A DNA stretch of 64,000 nt from Elephas maximus indicus (GCF_024166365.1 NC_064842.1:19811001-19875000), one strand, 5' to 3'. Positions 22,667-33,364 are shown, counted from the first letter of the stretch. The notes: generated by a model from the letters alone, not told the origin. Program-made: numbers and translations.

Positions 22667-22811
22667 GTTGCCGTTGAGTCCATTCCAACTCATAGCAACC
22701 GTATAGGATGGAGTAGAACTGCCCCGTAAAGTTTCCAAGGAGTGCCTGGTGGCTTCGAACTGCCGACCTAATGTTTAGCAGCTATAGCACTTAACCACTA
22801 TGCACCAGGGT
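22667..22811 (-). mobile_element. AfroSINE, minus member of a tail-to-tail pair
   Basis: TTGCCGTTGAGTCCATTCC, GGATGGAGTAGAACTGCCC, TGGCTTCGAACTGCCGACC and CACTTAACCACTATGCACC mark a minus-strand copy. Its tail abuts the tail of the plus-strand copy, forming an inverted repeat. Confidence 0.85.
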
Positions 22812-23035
22812 ACTGTGTAGTGCTTAACTGTGTTCTGAGTCAGGCTGTATGGATTTGTATCCTGGTTTTGTCACTTACTAGCTGTGAGACCTTGGAAAGT
22901 TCCTTCAATACTCAGTGGCTTCCTCACCTGTAAAAAGGAATTAACTTCACAGGCTTGTTATGAGCATTAATTGAGCAATGTGGTTTCCACTGTCCCTGGG
23001 ACATAGTAAGCACTCAATTAATGTAATTACGCTTG
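22812..23035 (+). mobile_element. MIR SINE, near full length
   Basis: GTGTTCTGAGTCAGGCTGTA, TCACTTACTAGCTGTGAGAC, CTTCCTCACCTGTAAAAAGG, CTTGTTATGAGCATTAATTG and TAGTAAGCACTCAATTAATG follow the MIR order closely. Confidence 0.85.
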
Positions 23036-23584
23036 TATGTTAGGGTGTGGAAAGTGGTTTGTAGGGAGCTGGAATCAGGGAGATCTGTGAAAAAACGGTT
23101 TCGTTATGTAAGGGAGGATTGAAGGCACCCTGAGCTAGAGCACTGCTAATGAAGACAGAAAGGAGGCAGACTGGAAAAATATTCGGGAGGTGGAAACCAC
23201 ACAACTTGGGGGCTGATTGATGGGCATGAGGGAGAGAAAGGAATCCAGGATAAAGACTCCCCTACTCACCCAGTTTGCTGGTTTGAGGGGTGGTGCCATT
23301 TGTCTAGAGACCTCCAGTTCCCATATCAACGCCTCCTGGAAGGAGATTATTATACTTGCTTGTGAAGAAAACACATTTCCCCACTCCACCCCAAAGCACC
23401 CCATCAAGTCCACGTTACATCGGATTGTTCATCTTCAGAGGTAGTAGGGGAATCAGGGAGTCTGGAATAAGCAGTGGTGATGTTGGGCACTGAGAAAAGG
23501 AAAAGTGATGACCTTTAAGATGCAAATAAAGGATTGCCTTCACCATGAAAGGAAGCTTACTTCATCTTACTGTATCTCCTGTTT
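23036..23584. other. Unassigned non-coding sequence
   Basis: Overlapping frames on both strands at 23135-23444 lack any known domain and are taken as chance. No repeat was identified. Confidence 0.4.
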
Positions 23585-24235
23585 CCCTTTGGGACTCTGA
23601 GAAATACTGATACACAATTGCAGTGCAATGAAGTACTTAATGGGGCCCTTCTAGCTATAGTCTTTGTAACTCTTACAAAGACTGGGAGGGACTATGCAAA
23701 TGAGGTGCTTGCAGCCCACCAAGGGGATTGGATAGCGTGCTAATAATGTAAATAAGAAGCATGGCACCCTTGTGAGGATGGGATCATACAAATAAGGCGT
23801 ATGGAATCCTAACAAGTGGATTAGTCAGTTTTGCTGTCCTTCTAAGCTTGAAGGGAGACACGGAGAGAGAGAGAGAGAGGGGAGTTATAACACAGAAGGG
23901 AGCGAGAGATGGCCGTGCAGCAGTAGCAAGAGCAATAGCGGTACTAGATGGCTGCTGTGGGCCTTGCTGACCCACGGAGCTAAGACCATAGTACTTATCC
24001 AAGAAGGTCCCCAGTAAGGCCCCAGGAGGGTCCAGTGGCAGAGGCCGAGAAGAAACTGTCGTGATCGAGCTATTCCTGTTACTTCCTGATCCTGAGTTGT
24101 ACCCCATCACTTCCCTAACGAACCACTTAACTGTAAGTACAGTTAGTGAGTTCTGTGAGACGTTGCCGAGAACTACTGAACCCAAAGACAGGAGGGAGAT
24201 TGCTGAGGGGCGGGGGAGTAGTTGATGTTAGAGAT
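23585..24235 (+). mobile_element. LTR-like block with octamer-headed repeats
   Basis: Three degenerate repeats of 40-52 bp start with ATGCAAAT (23694), ATGTAAAT (23746) and ATACAAAT (23786), each followed by an AAGG-like or GGCG-like core and GTGGATTGG-like end. Such tandem elements are usual in the U3 of ERV LTRs. No LTR ends or duplications were found, so the class is uncertain; it could also be unique regulatory DNA. Confidence 0.35.
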
Positions 24236-24431
24236 GATGGAGCAGTACAGCGGTTTGGAAAAGTTGGACATTTGGGACATCTTTAACCTGTGCCTCATAG
24301 GAGCCAGTTTTCTGCTGATCCTTCTAAAAGAAATTATTCATTTAACAATCTAGATGAAAAATGCCCCTGGAAAAGTGCAAGCGGATGTTACTATAACACA
24401 AAATGAAAGTTAAAAGTCTGCCGCTTATCTT

Positions 24432-24731
24432 TGTTGTTAGCTGCAATCGAGATGGCCACTCGTTCTGCGTCATCCTCATGATTGGTAGGGAACTAGACCA
24501 TTGTGACCCATGGGGTTTTCATTGGCTGATTTTTAGAAGTGGATCACCAGGTTCTTCTTCCTAGTGCATCTTAGTCTGGAAACCCCACTGAAACCTGTTC
24601 AGCATCACAGCAACACACCAGCCACCACCGACAGATGGACAGTGGCTGTGCGTGACATGCATTGGTCTGGAATTGGACCCAAGTCTCCTGCATGGGGGAT
24701 GAAAATTCTGCCACTGAACCCCCACTGCCCC
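24432..24731 (-). mobile_element. tRNA-Gly-headed SINE
   Basis: The head is at the right: TTCTGCCACTGAACCCCCAC near 24707 is the reverse complement of the tRNA-Gly A-box side. The body contains GATTTTTAGAAGTGGATCAC and CTGAAACCTGTTCAGCATC. An 8-bp repeat, CTTATCTT, lies at 24424-24431 and 24732-24739. Confidence 0.8.
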
Positions 24732-24739
24732 CTTATCTT

Positions 24740-25510
24740 AGATGAGAAGAAAAGAATAGAGAAGATGCTAGCTCTTTGTGGCCACGTGTGCCTCCACAAG
24801 GCATCACAGCAAAGATTTGACGTTCAAGTGCACTGTGGCTTTCTGTGAAGGAATTGACTCATGTATGTTACATAAACAAGTTATATATAATATTCTATCA
24901 TATTTGGATTACATTATATTTTGTTGTTTGCTTGGCCTAAGTTTAGTGAAATATTTACTTTTCCTTAATGTATCGATTAGCTTATAAATAATTGGAATGT
25001 CATTCTTTAGTAAATTTGTCTTGTTGTATGTCAGTTTTAATGATAAAAAATACGTATAGTTGTGTGTGTGTGTGTGTGTTTAAGTATGTCATTGAAAATT
25101 AGAATGTGATTTATAATCTATACAGTTTATATAGCAAAAAATACAATATACTCTAGTGAGGTAGACAGACATAGTCACAACAAGCTAATAATCTGTGTGG
25201 ATTGAGATAAGAGCTATGCATGGCCAATACAACTATCTGTCTTGCAATGGAAACTGAGTTAATTCTGATCTCAGGGGTCTGAGCAGACCAAATATGACGT
25301 TTGAAATATGAATTGACTTTCCACAGGCAGAGGTGAGGGAGCTTTTCCAAGCAAAGTTTACAACATTGGTAGAGGGGATGGAGGGAGACAATTCCAACCA
25401 TTTACCCGTATGTGGGGCATATAGCATAGCGGGTGTGTCGGGCATGTAGAATGTAGAGCAGAGAGATATGAGACCAGAAAGAGGCTGGCACAATATTTTC
25501 AATAATAGTA
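24740..25510. other. Unassigned AT-rich sequence with a (TG)n tract
   Basis: No gene was found. A short (GT)n microsatellite lies at about 25061-25079. The rest is AT-rich without a recognised repeat. Confidence 0.5.
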
Positions 25511-25560
25511 ATGGTGAACATCGGTCTAGCAGTTGTGTTATTCTAGGCACTACTCTCAAC

Positions 25561-25731
25561 CAAAACCAAAAAACCAAACCCATTGCCATCGAGTCGATTC
25601 TGACTCATAGCAACCCTATAGGACAGAGTAGAACTGCCCCGTAGAGTTTCCAAGAAGCGCCTGGTGGATTCAAACTGTTGACCTTTTAGTTAGCAGCTGT
25701 AGCACTTAACCACTGCACCACCAGGGTTTCC
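25561..25731 (-). mobile_element. AfroSINE inserted in MIR, with target-site duplication
   Basis: A near full-length copy: CAAACCCATTGCCATCGAGT, GGACAGAGTAGAACTGCCCC, TGGATTCAAACTGTTGACC, CACCACCAGGGTTTCC. A 12-13-bp perfect repeat, CACTACTCTCAAC, flanks it at 25548-25560 and 25731-25743. Confidence 0.95.
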
Positions 25732-25757
25732 ACTACTCTCAACATTTTACATATATT

Positions 25758-26105
25758 TGAGGTGGCGGTGGTTCAGTGGTAGAATCCTTACCTTCCATGA
25801 AGGAGACTTGGGTTCGATTCCTAGCCAGTGCACCGCTTGCAAAGCTATCATCCTTCTGCCAGTGGAGGCTTACATGCTGCTATGACGCAGAACAGGTTTC
25901 ATTGCAGCTTCCAGACTAAGACTAGGAGGTAAGGCCTGGTGATCTACTTCTGAAAATTAGCCAATGAAAAAATCCTATGGATCACAATAGTCTAATCCCC
26001 AACAGATGATAGGATAGCACAGGACCTGGCAGTTTTTCCACTGTGCATGGGGTTGCCCTGAGTCCTTAGGCTGGGCCCACAGGATGGCAGCTAACAACAA
26101 GGACA
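25758..26105 (+). mobile_element. tRNA-Gly-headed SINE inserted in MIR
   Basis: The tRNA-Gly-like head carries GGTTCAGTGGTAGAATCC (A box) and GGGTTCGATTCC (B box). The body has CAGTGGAGGCTTACATGCTG and GGCCTGGTGATCTACTTC, and it ends in GGCAGCTAACAACAAGG. Confidence 0.9.
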
Positions 26106-26160
26106 ACAATTCTCACCATCTTTATAGATATGGAAATTGAGGCACAGGGGGCATATTTTG

Positions 26161-27079
26161 CACAGTTTTGAAGCTTTCCCAAAATTTCTCCAGAATTGAT
26201 GTATTTTTAAAGAAAGAAAAAAGAAAATAAGGAAAACGAATCAGATTTTTTGTGGTGTAGGGAAGCTGCTTGAATCATAGTTCTAGAAGCCAGCTCAGTG
26301 TGACCCCTCATTAACCAGTCTGAATTGTCTTTTTTCTCCTGAAAGCCGGGCAGGTCAGGGAGCTTTGAGTCAGGACTGACTCATAGCTCTGGCATGTTCT
26401 CAGGCCAGAAAACAAACTTTGTTTTTTAAGCCACGAAGGGAATGTTTGAATAAAGTAAACGTACTTGCCCTAGTTATACACCATCATCTCTGATTCATGA
26501 GTTTTTTAAATGGCTCACTCGCAAATGATTATTCTGTCTCAAATGAGTTCCTGCACTGTGTCTTCTCTGCATTTAAAAGTGGTCTTGCTCTGTCTCTCCA
26601 TAGTCTGTTCTGGCACCACTTGGAATGTCTTCTCAAAAGCCAATCAAAAATTTACTAATAATTTTAAAGCTGGGCAAACCAGCTCAACGGGCCTCAGTGC
26701 CACAGGAAAAAGGAAGAGGATCGTGCGGGAGATTATTCTTTTCTGATCACTGATATAAGAGCTATGGCTTTATACAAATACAGTCTCTGGTCTTTTTGAT
26801 GTGCTCCAAAAATTTAAAAAGTCTAACCAGGTCTGGGGACAGAGAAATCCAGAGAAGAGGGAGGTAGGCTTCATAGCCATTTGCGTCAAGGTTATTTTTG
26901 GTTTTGGTTTTCCCAGACTCAGGAACATTACCTATAGATGTTAATGACAATGATACTGTTTTGAAAAAAAGAGGTGGCGCAGCCTGCCCCACGTGTAGTC
27001 TGGGCCATCAAACAAGACACTTCCATAGGTCATAGAATCATAGAGTCACTTTCCAGAAGCAACCTCAGAGATCACCTTG
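26161..27079. other. Unassigned non-coding sequence
   Basis: The 78-residue plus frame at 26510-26746 and the 76-residue minus frame at 26762-26992 lack recognisable domains. No repeats were recognised. Confidence 0.45.
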
Positions 27080-27170
27080 TACATCAGCCATGTGTTAGAG
27101 ACAGAAGCCAAGGAAGCTGCAGTGACTTGTCTAAGGTCACATAGCTTGTGTCTTCTGAATTCAGACCCCA
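27080..27170 (-). mobile_element. MIR fragment
   Basis: GTGACTTGTCTAAGGTCACA and AATTCAGACCCCATGCTTTT are the central and B-box parts of a minus-strand MIR. Confidence 0.6.
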
Positions 27171-27301
27171 TGCTTTTATGTATGTCGTGAAAGGTGATTA
27201 ATGTGGTGGGATTTACAAACAGGAAAAGCTGAGATGTAAGAGAGCATTTATTTGTTAAAATAACACTTTTATACTAATTTTCTTATTAGAAATTTGTCAG
27301 G

Positions 27302-27832
27302 TCATGGATTGAATTATGTCTCCCAAAATTGTGTCACCTTGGCTAGACCATGATTCCCAGTATTGCATGATCATCCAAGATTTTGTCATCTGATGTGACT
27401 TTCCTATGTCTTGTAAATCTTCCCTCTATGGCGTTAATGAAGCAAGATTAGAGGCCGTTATATTAATGAGGCAAGACTCAACCCACAAGATTAGGTTGTG
27501 TCTTGAGTCAACCTCTTTTGAGATTTAAAAGGGAGAAGTGAAGGGGGGGGCAATGTGAACCTCGTACCACTAAGAAAGTAGTGCCGGGAGCAAAGCATGT
27601 CCTTTGGCCCTGGGGTCTCTGTGCAGGGAAGCTCCTAGATCAAGGGAAGATTGATGACAAGGACCTTCCTCCAGAGCTGACAGAGAAAGAAAGCCTTCCC
27701 CTGGAGCCAATGCCCTGAATTCAGACTTCTAGCCTACTAGACTGTGAGAGAATAAAATTCTGTTCATTAAAGCTGTCCTCTTGTGGTATTTCTGTTATAG
27801 CAACACTAGATAACTAAGACAGGTTATGTATA
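27302..27832 (+). mobile_element. MaLR-type LTR
   Basis: It starts with TCATGGATTGAATTATGTCT and ends with TTATAGCAACACTAGATAAC. A GAGATTTAAAAGG TATA-like box is near 27521 and an AATAAA signal near 27750. The best preserved copy of this LTR family here. Confidence 0.85.
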
Positions 27833-28448
27833 GAGCTGGGGATACCGTTGAACATTTTCAGGGACGTAGAAATCAGGAAAATCCTTGATATGTTTGAATA
27901 CACTGGCCTATCTGGCATAGGAAGGCAAGTTCAAGTTTTCAGCAGTTTTGTGTGTGTGCGTAAATTATTAAATTTGTTGGTCTTTCTGGGGGGGGGGGTG
28001 GGAATTGAGTCATCAGCCTTGTAGCCTCATCGACATTAACTGGTTTGTTTTCAAGACTCTGCTAAGGAATCAGTTGTTTCTGCAGAAGTTCAAGGGAATG
28101 ACATTTTGAGAAGTGTGCAAGTTGTTGTATGTATCTACCAAAGCTTTATTTACTCTGTTAACTTCTGTGGTAACTGTTTTTAGGTTTAGAGTGCTTTGGC
28201 TAGCTATGTGAAATACATTCCTGGACTTTGCCATTGTCTTCCATACTCGTGTGCAGCTGCTCAAGCCCCGGGTGATGCCATCTCTTTCAGCAGTTTTGTA
28301 GGTTGAATTTTATTGTCGCTTTCTTCAGGGCTGTCATATCTTGATGTTCATTTTGTATTTTCCTCCTCGTCTACCCATTTCACTGAGTCAGGTTCCTGTT
28401 CATAAAGCATCAAGCTATATCAAGTCAAGAAGGAATGTTAGGGGATAG
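27833..28448. other. Unassigned non-coding sequence
   Basis: No gene or repeat could be named. A G-run (GGGGGGGGG) is near 27989. Confidence 0.4.
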
Positions 28449-28665
28449 TAAAAAAAAAAAAACCAAGCCAGTTGCTGTCGAGTTGATTCTGACTCATGGC
28501 GACCCCATGTGTTTCAGAGCAGAACTTCACTCCATGGGGTTTTCAATGCCTGTGACCTTTTGGAAGCAAATTGCTAGGCCTTTCTTCTGAGGTGCCCTTG
28601 GTTGCGTTTGAAACATCACCTTTCGGTTAGCAGCCAAGCACTTAACCATTTGCACCATCCCCTAA
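28449..28665 (-). mobile_element. AfroSINE
   Basis: A-rich tail, then CAGTTGCTGTCGAGTTGATT, ACTCATGGCGACCCCATGTG, GGCCTTTCTTCTGAGGTGCC and CAGCCAAGCACTTAACCATT. This longer variant has the middle segment missing from the shorter copies. Confidence 0.85.
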
Positions 28666-28873
28666 AAATCTCTTCAGGACACAAACGTCAGCTTGAAGCT
28701 CACTTTTTTTTAGAAGATTCACTGTTCTAATAGTTTAGATGACTGAGCGAAAAGATAGTAAATCCTCCTCAAAGGAAGGGCCTAATGACTTCAATTATTT
28801 TTCTCCAAATGGTGAGCCAATTGCCCCGCTATAATTTATTAAACACTTTATTTTTATCATACTATTAGATCAC

Positions 28874-30201
28874 AGTTTCCTGGCCAACTGACTGGAAGAG
28901 ATCCATATTTATGCCTATTCCCAAGAAAGGTGATCCAACCAAATGCAGAAATTATCAAACAATATCATTAATATCCCATGCAAGCAAAATTTTGCTGAAG
29001 ATCATTCAAAAGCAGCTGCAGCAGCACATCGACAGGGAACTGCCAGAAATTCAGGCCAATTCAGAAGGGGAGGTGGAACCAGGGACATCATTGCTGATGT
29101 CGGATGGATCCTGGCTGAAAGCAGAGAATGCCAGAAAGAGGTTTACCTGTGTTCTGTTGACTATGCAAAGGCATTCGACTGTGTGGATCATGACAAATTA
29201 TGGATGACATTGTGGAGAATGGGAATTCCGGAACACTTAATTGTGCTCATGAGGAATCTGTACATAGACCAAGAGGAAGTCGTTCGAACAGAACAAGGGG
29301 GTACTGCATGGTTTAAAGTCAGGAAAGGTGTACATCAGGGTTGTATCCTATTCAATCTGTATGCTGAGCAAATAACCTGAGAAGCTGGACTATATGAAGA
29401 AGAATGGGGCATCAGGATTGGAGGAAGACTCATTAACAATCTGCGTTATGCAGATGACACAACCTTGCTTGCTGAAAGCCAAGAGGACTTGACGCACTTA
29501 CTGATGAAGATCAAAGACCACCGTATGGATTACACCTCAGCATAAAGAAAACAAAAATTCTCACAACTGGACCAATAAGCAACATCATGATAAACGGAGA
29601 AAAGATTGAAGTTGTCAAGGATTTCATTTTACTTGGATCCACAATCAACAGCCATGGAAGCCAAGAAATCGAAAGGTGCATTGCATTGGGCAAATCTGTT
29701 GCAAAGGACCTCTTTTTAAAGTGTTGAAAAGCAAAGATGTCACCTTGAAGACTAAGGTGTGCCTGACCCAAGCCATGGTATTTTCAATCACATCATATGC
29801 ATTTGAAAGCTGGACAGTGAATAAGGAAGACCGAAGAACTGACACTTTTGAACTGTGGTGTTGGCGAAGAATATTGAATATACCAGGAACTGCCAAAAGA
29901 ATAAACAAATCTGTCTTGGAAGAAGCAGAGACAGAATGCTCCTTAGAAGCAAGGATGGCAAGACTGCGTCTTACATACTTTGGAGATGTCATCAGGAGGA
30001 ATCAGTCCCTGGAGAAGAATATCATGCTTGGTAAAGTACAGGGTCAGCAGAAAAGAGGAAAACCCTCAACGAGATGGATGGGCTCAAGCATAGCAACAGT
30101 TGTGAGCAGGGCGTAGGACTGGGCAGTGTTTCGTTCTGTGGTACATAGGGTTGCTATGAGTCAGAACCAACTTGACAGCACCTAACAACAAAAACAACAA
30201 C
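28874..30201 (+). mobile_element. RTE-clade LINE copy 4 with target-site duplication
   Basis: The 5' truncation is at 28874 in the RT and the tail ends in AACAACAAAAACAACAAC. A perfect 10-bp repeat, ATTAGATCAC, lies at 28864-28873 and 30202-30211, which defines both ends. The total is about 1.33 kb. Confidence 0.95.
28911..30116 (+). pseudogene. RTE reverse transcriptase remnant (copy 4)
   Basis: Successive frames read MPIPKKGDPTKCRNYQTISL, SASKILLKIIQKQLQQ, DYAKAFDCVDHDKLW, VRKGVHQGCILFNLYAEQ, the intact YADD box at 29447-29458 with DTTLLAES, and the C-terminal KTKVCLTQAMVFSITSYAFE and ESWTVNKEDRR-like parts. An in-frame loss of three residues occurs after GCIL compared with copies 2 and 3. 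There are frameshifts near 28960, 29378 and 29520. It is not functional. Confidence 0.85.
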
Positions 30202-30211
30202 ATTAGATCAC

Positions 30212-30812
30212 TGAGAGAAGGACTTTTAATACTATTTCTTTGATCTGACAATCCTGACACTGTTACATATTGTTTTAATTAGTGTAGCTTTATAGGAAAA
30301 GCCCTGCTCAACACCTGGAGAGGCATGTTGAGACATAATTTATTGCCTTGAGAGACCTGTGGGAACTTGACTCTTGGTGCTGACTCGTGGCGCACAAGGA
30401 CGCATAGTGGGTCATTGGTGATGTGTTGTTGCTCTGGTTTAACCACAGCCAATGGGTCTTCCTGCCAGACCTCCCCGAGGCAAGTAAGTTCGTCACAATG
30501 GAGGCTTGCCCAATCTTTTTTAAATTCTAAAACCACAGGTCAACGTTAGCATTATACATTTCTCAGTGAAAATAAACACGGCACAGCCATCGTGCTTACC
30601 CCCTACTTCTTTGACTGCAAACCAGGGTTTGCTTATTATAGCAGTCATTTGCCCTTGTCTCAGTTGTCTGCTAAGCCAATTCTATGGGTCTGTTTTGGCA
30701 TTTAGACTCCATCTTAAAGTTCTTATTATTTACTAGGGCAGTGTCACCTGGCTGTCTAACCCAGTTTTTGCTTCCTCTTTGTTACTTCTCCTTTCATAGT
30801 TCTTCTGGTTAT
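30212..30812. other. Unassigned non-coding sequence
   Basis: No gene or repeat was recognised. Overlapping frames on opposite strands at 30279-30549 have no domains. Confidence 0.4.
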
Positions 30813-31288
30813 TTGTTGTTTTTAGTTGCTGTTGACTCACGGCTCTGGTTTATGACTACCTTATTTATAACAGAACAAAACGTTACCTGGTCCCAGGTCA
30901 TCTCCTCTCCATGATTGTAGGCATTGTGAGTCCATTGCTGTGGCCACTGTGTCAATTCATTTCATCGAGGGCCTCCCTCATTCTCACTGGCCCTCCACTT
31001 TACAAACACCATGTCCTCCTCCAACAACTGGTCTTTCCTGGTGACATGTCTAAAGCAAGCCAGTCAGGCAATATTCTGTTGTGATCCATAAGGTTTTCAT
31101 TAGCTAATTTTCAGACATAGTTCACCAGGCCTTTCTTCCTAGTCTATCCTGGAAGCTCCATGGAGACCTGCCCACCATAGTTGATCCTGCTGGTATTTTA
31201 AATACTGGTTGCATATCCTCCAGAATCACAGCAATATGTGAGCCACCACAGTATGGCAAAGTGACAGATGGGTGGTGGCTGGATTCAT
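30813..31288 (-). mobile_element. tRNA-Gly-headed SINE (long variant, head lost)
   Basis: TTAGTTGCTGTTGACTCACG at the tail side, GTGTCAATTCATTTCATCGA, CATGTCTAAAGCAAGCCAGT, TATTCTGTTGTGATCCATAA, GGCCTTTCTTCCTAGTC and GCAATATGTGAGCCACCAC match the copies at 35822 and 45584. The tRNA-like head is truncated at the right. Confidence 0.8.
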
Positions 31289-31815
31289 TACCCCTTTTCT
31301 TATTTTCTCAGGCAGCCCCACTGCTGGTTTCCCTCTGCTTGCAAGTACCTTAGTATCACTAAGCAGTTTCACTTGACAATACAGTAGGGTTGCCAGATAA
31401 AAAGCAGGATGCCGTGCAATATCTGGGGTACACTTACACTAGGAATTTATGCATCGTTTATCTGACATTCAAATTTAACTGGGTGTCTGCATTTTTATTT
31501 GCTAAATCTTACCACCGTAAAATACAACTGTCTCTGTGCCTCAGAGGCATAACAAGGTGCAAATGCGGCCCGTGTCAACTCAAGACCTGAACCTCTCTTC
31601 TCTATTTCCAAAGAACCAAAGTCACATTACTATTAAAAACATTAGGGGGAAAAAAGAACACGACAAACTCAAGCACATTTTCTTATTACAATTTCTACAC
31701 TTAAAATGAAATTTAATCAAAAATTGATTTTATTTTTTGCCTTAAAAGCAAAAGGACTAAAAAAAAAAAAAAACCCACAAACTCAGGCATCTTTTTCAGG
31801 TTCCTCTACCAACTC
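31289..31815. other. Unassigned non-coding sequence
   Basis: An A-tract at 31759-31773 and no recognised repeat or gene. Confidence 0.4.
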
Positions 31816-31819
31816 ATCA

Positions 31820-31956
31820 GCTGCTTTGAGGGAGAAAAAACCTGGCAATCAGCTTCCATAAAGATTACAGCCTAGGAGACCCTATGAGGCAGTTCTACTC
31901 TGTCATATAGGGTTGCTGTGAGTTGGAATTGACTGGATGGCACACAACAACAACAA
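31820..31956 (+). mobile_element. AfroSINE, 3' part
   Basis: GGCAATCAGCTTCCATAAAG, ATTACAGCCTAGGAGACCCT, GCAGTTCTACTCTGTCATAT, AGGGTTGCTGTGAGTTGG and an ACAACAACAAC tail. The tRNA-like head is absent. Confidence 0.85.
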
Positions 31957-32045
31957 CCTACAGGAACCACCACGCACCCTCAGAGCATTAACCTAACTTC
32001 ATGCACTTGGATTCTTACAGACCATGAGCTGACCATGATTACTAT

Positions 32046-32210
32046 CCAGATGCCTTGGAGTCTATTTCAACTCATGGCACCCCATGAGTGTCAGTATAGA
32101 ACTGTGCTCCATATAGTTTTCAGTGGTTGCTTTTTTGGAACTTGATCACCAAGCCTTTCTTCCAAAGCACCTCTGGGTGCTTTTGGTTAGCAGCTGGGCG
32201 TGTTAGCCAA
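32046..32210 (-). mobile_element. AfroSINE (diverged)
   Basis: TTGGAGTCTATTTCAACTCA, GTATAGAACTGTGCTCCATA, AAGCCTTTCTTCCAAAGCAC and TTTTGGTTAGCAGCTGGGCG mark an old minus-strand copy. Confidence 0.75.
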
Positions 32211-32689
32211 CCAAGGTCTCATGGTTACTATATACAAATCATTTCAGTCCTGGGAGCCAAAATAACCCCCAGCTAGCCTCACAGCTCCTGTGTTTAGGCT
32301 GACTTTGAGACAGTTCCTTTTTAATTCATACCTGAGACAGTCTAGTTCGAGAGAAACCAAGCAAACTTGCCACTTGATCAGTGGCCATGAAAACATAGGT
32401 CAAATTCCTTTGAGACAAAGACTTCCTGTGCAGAAAAAAAAATCTTCAAGGCCTAGCCAATGATCCTCTCGTGCTGAGCAATGCTCTCTAATAAATGCCT
32501 TCTATGAAAACAGGTCTTCTGTGTCGAGAAGGAACTAACCCTCTCCTCAAAATTGTTTTTTAAAATGAACCATAATGGTGGAAATACGGTTCCATCCACT
32601 TTTTACCTACTTTCAAAACCTCAGATGACTAACTTATCAAGTGATTAGCATATCTACAAAGGCAAAATGTTAATCTTAATATAATGTAG
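32211..32689. other. Unassigned non-coding sequence
   Basis: No gene, repeat family or structured feature could be named. Confidence 0.4.
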
Positions 32690-33350
32690 TTACCAGAATA
32701 AAGTTCTTGCCTCACTGGTCAAGAATGAGCAGGTAAGGCACATAGTTTTCCACAGGAGCAAAGCTTTACTGAAGAAGCTTGCAAGTGGAGACGAGGAGGG
32801 CCTAGGGCAATGCTTACCCTAATCTCACAGAACAAAGGACAGACCCGGCTCTGTCTTTTTAAAAGTTCTTAGGGGGGAAAAGATTCATGTTTATTCATAA
32901 ACACAGGTGGGGATACATTAACTAAGGTGCAGGCGCAGCAGCTTTCCAAGATGGCTCCTGTCCCGGAGGCCTCTGGGATTCGTAGCAGGACTTATTACGG
33001 CGTGTTGCACCTGCACTGTCTCCTGCTCCCCAGGTTCAATTCCCCATCTGGGGCTGTAGCCCCTCACTGCTCCTGGTGGAAGGTCACATGGTGGTCATAT
33101 GTGGATGTTCTGTGCATGTCCCTGGGCCTGGTCTTCTTCAACTCCTTCTGAGAGGCAACTTTAAAGAAGTTTGTGGGTTATTTTTAGATACCTTGCCCCA
33201 TTGTTCTGGGGAATGGCTTTATTTCTGCGCCCTGGCCCATTCCTTGTTACTTTGTTTGCAGATTTGGGGGCGCCTCGGTTACTTGTCTAAGTCTCTAGGT
33301 TCCACACTCGACCCCCTACTACCTCCCTGATAGTATAGACTATTTCTCTT
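32690..33350 (-). mobile_element. LTR-like block (minus)
   Basis: On the minus strand, a CTTCAGTAAAGCTTTGCTCC segment near 32758-32777 resembles an LTR polyadenylation region close to the left end, as in the solo LTR at 914. The rest is moderately GC-rich and carries no gene. The ends and duplications are not clear, so this is a tentative call. Confidence 0.35.
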
Positions 33351-33364
33351 TTACTTGTTTCTCC

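Larger units (their letters stand above)
25512..26160 (-). mobile_element. MIR split by two SINE insertions
   Basis: Pieces of one minus-strand MIR lie at 25512-25548 (ATTCTAGGCACTACTCTCAA), 25744-25757 (ATTTTACATATATT) and about 26111-26160 (CTCACCATCTTTATAGATAT, GAAATTGAGGCACAGG). They are in register and separated by an AfroSINE and a tRNA-Gly SINE. Confidence 0.7.

Noticed and set aside
25758-25832. Functional tRNA-Gly gene (also at 33712 and 37732)
   Set aside because: The tRNA-like part is fused to a conserved SINE body and RTE-like tail, recurs at several places, and its stems carry mismatches.
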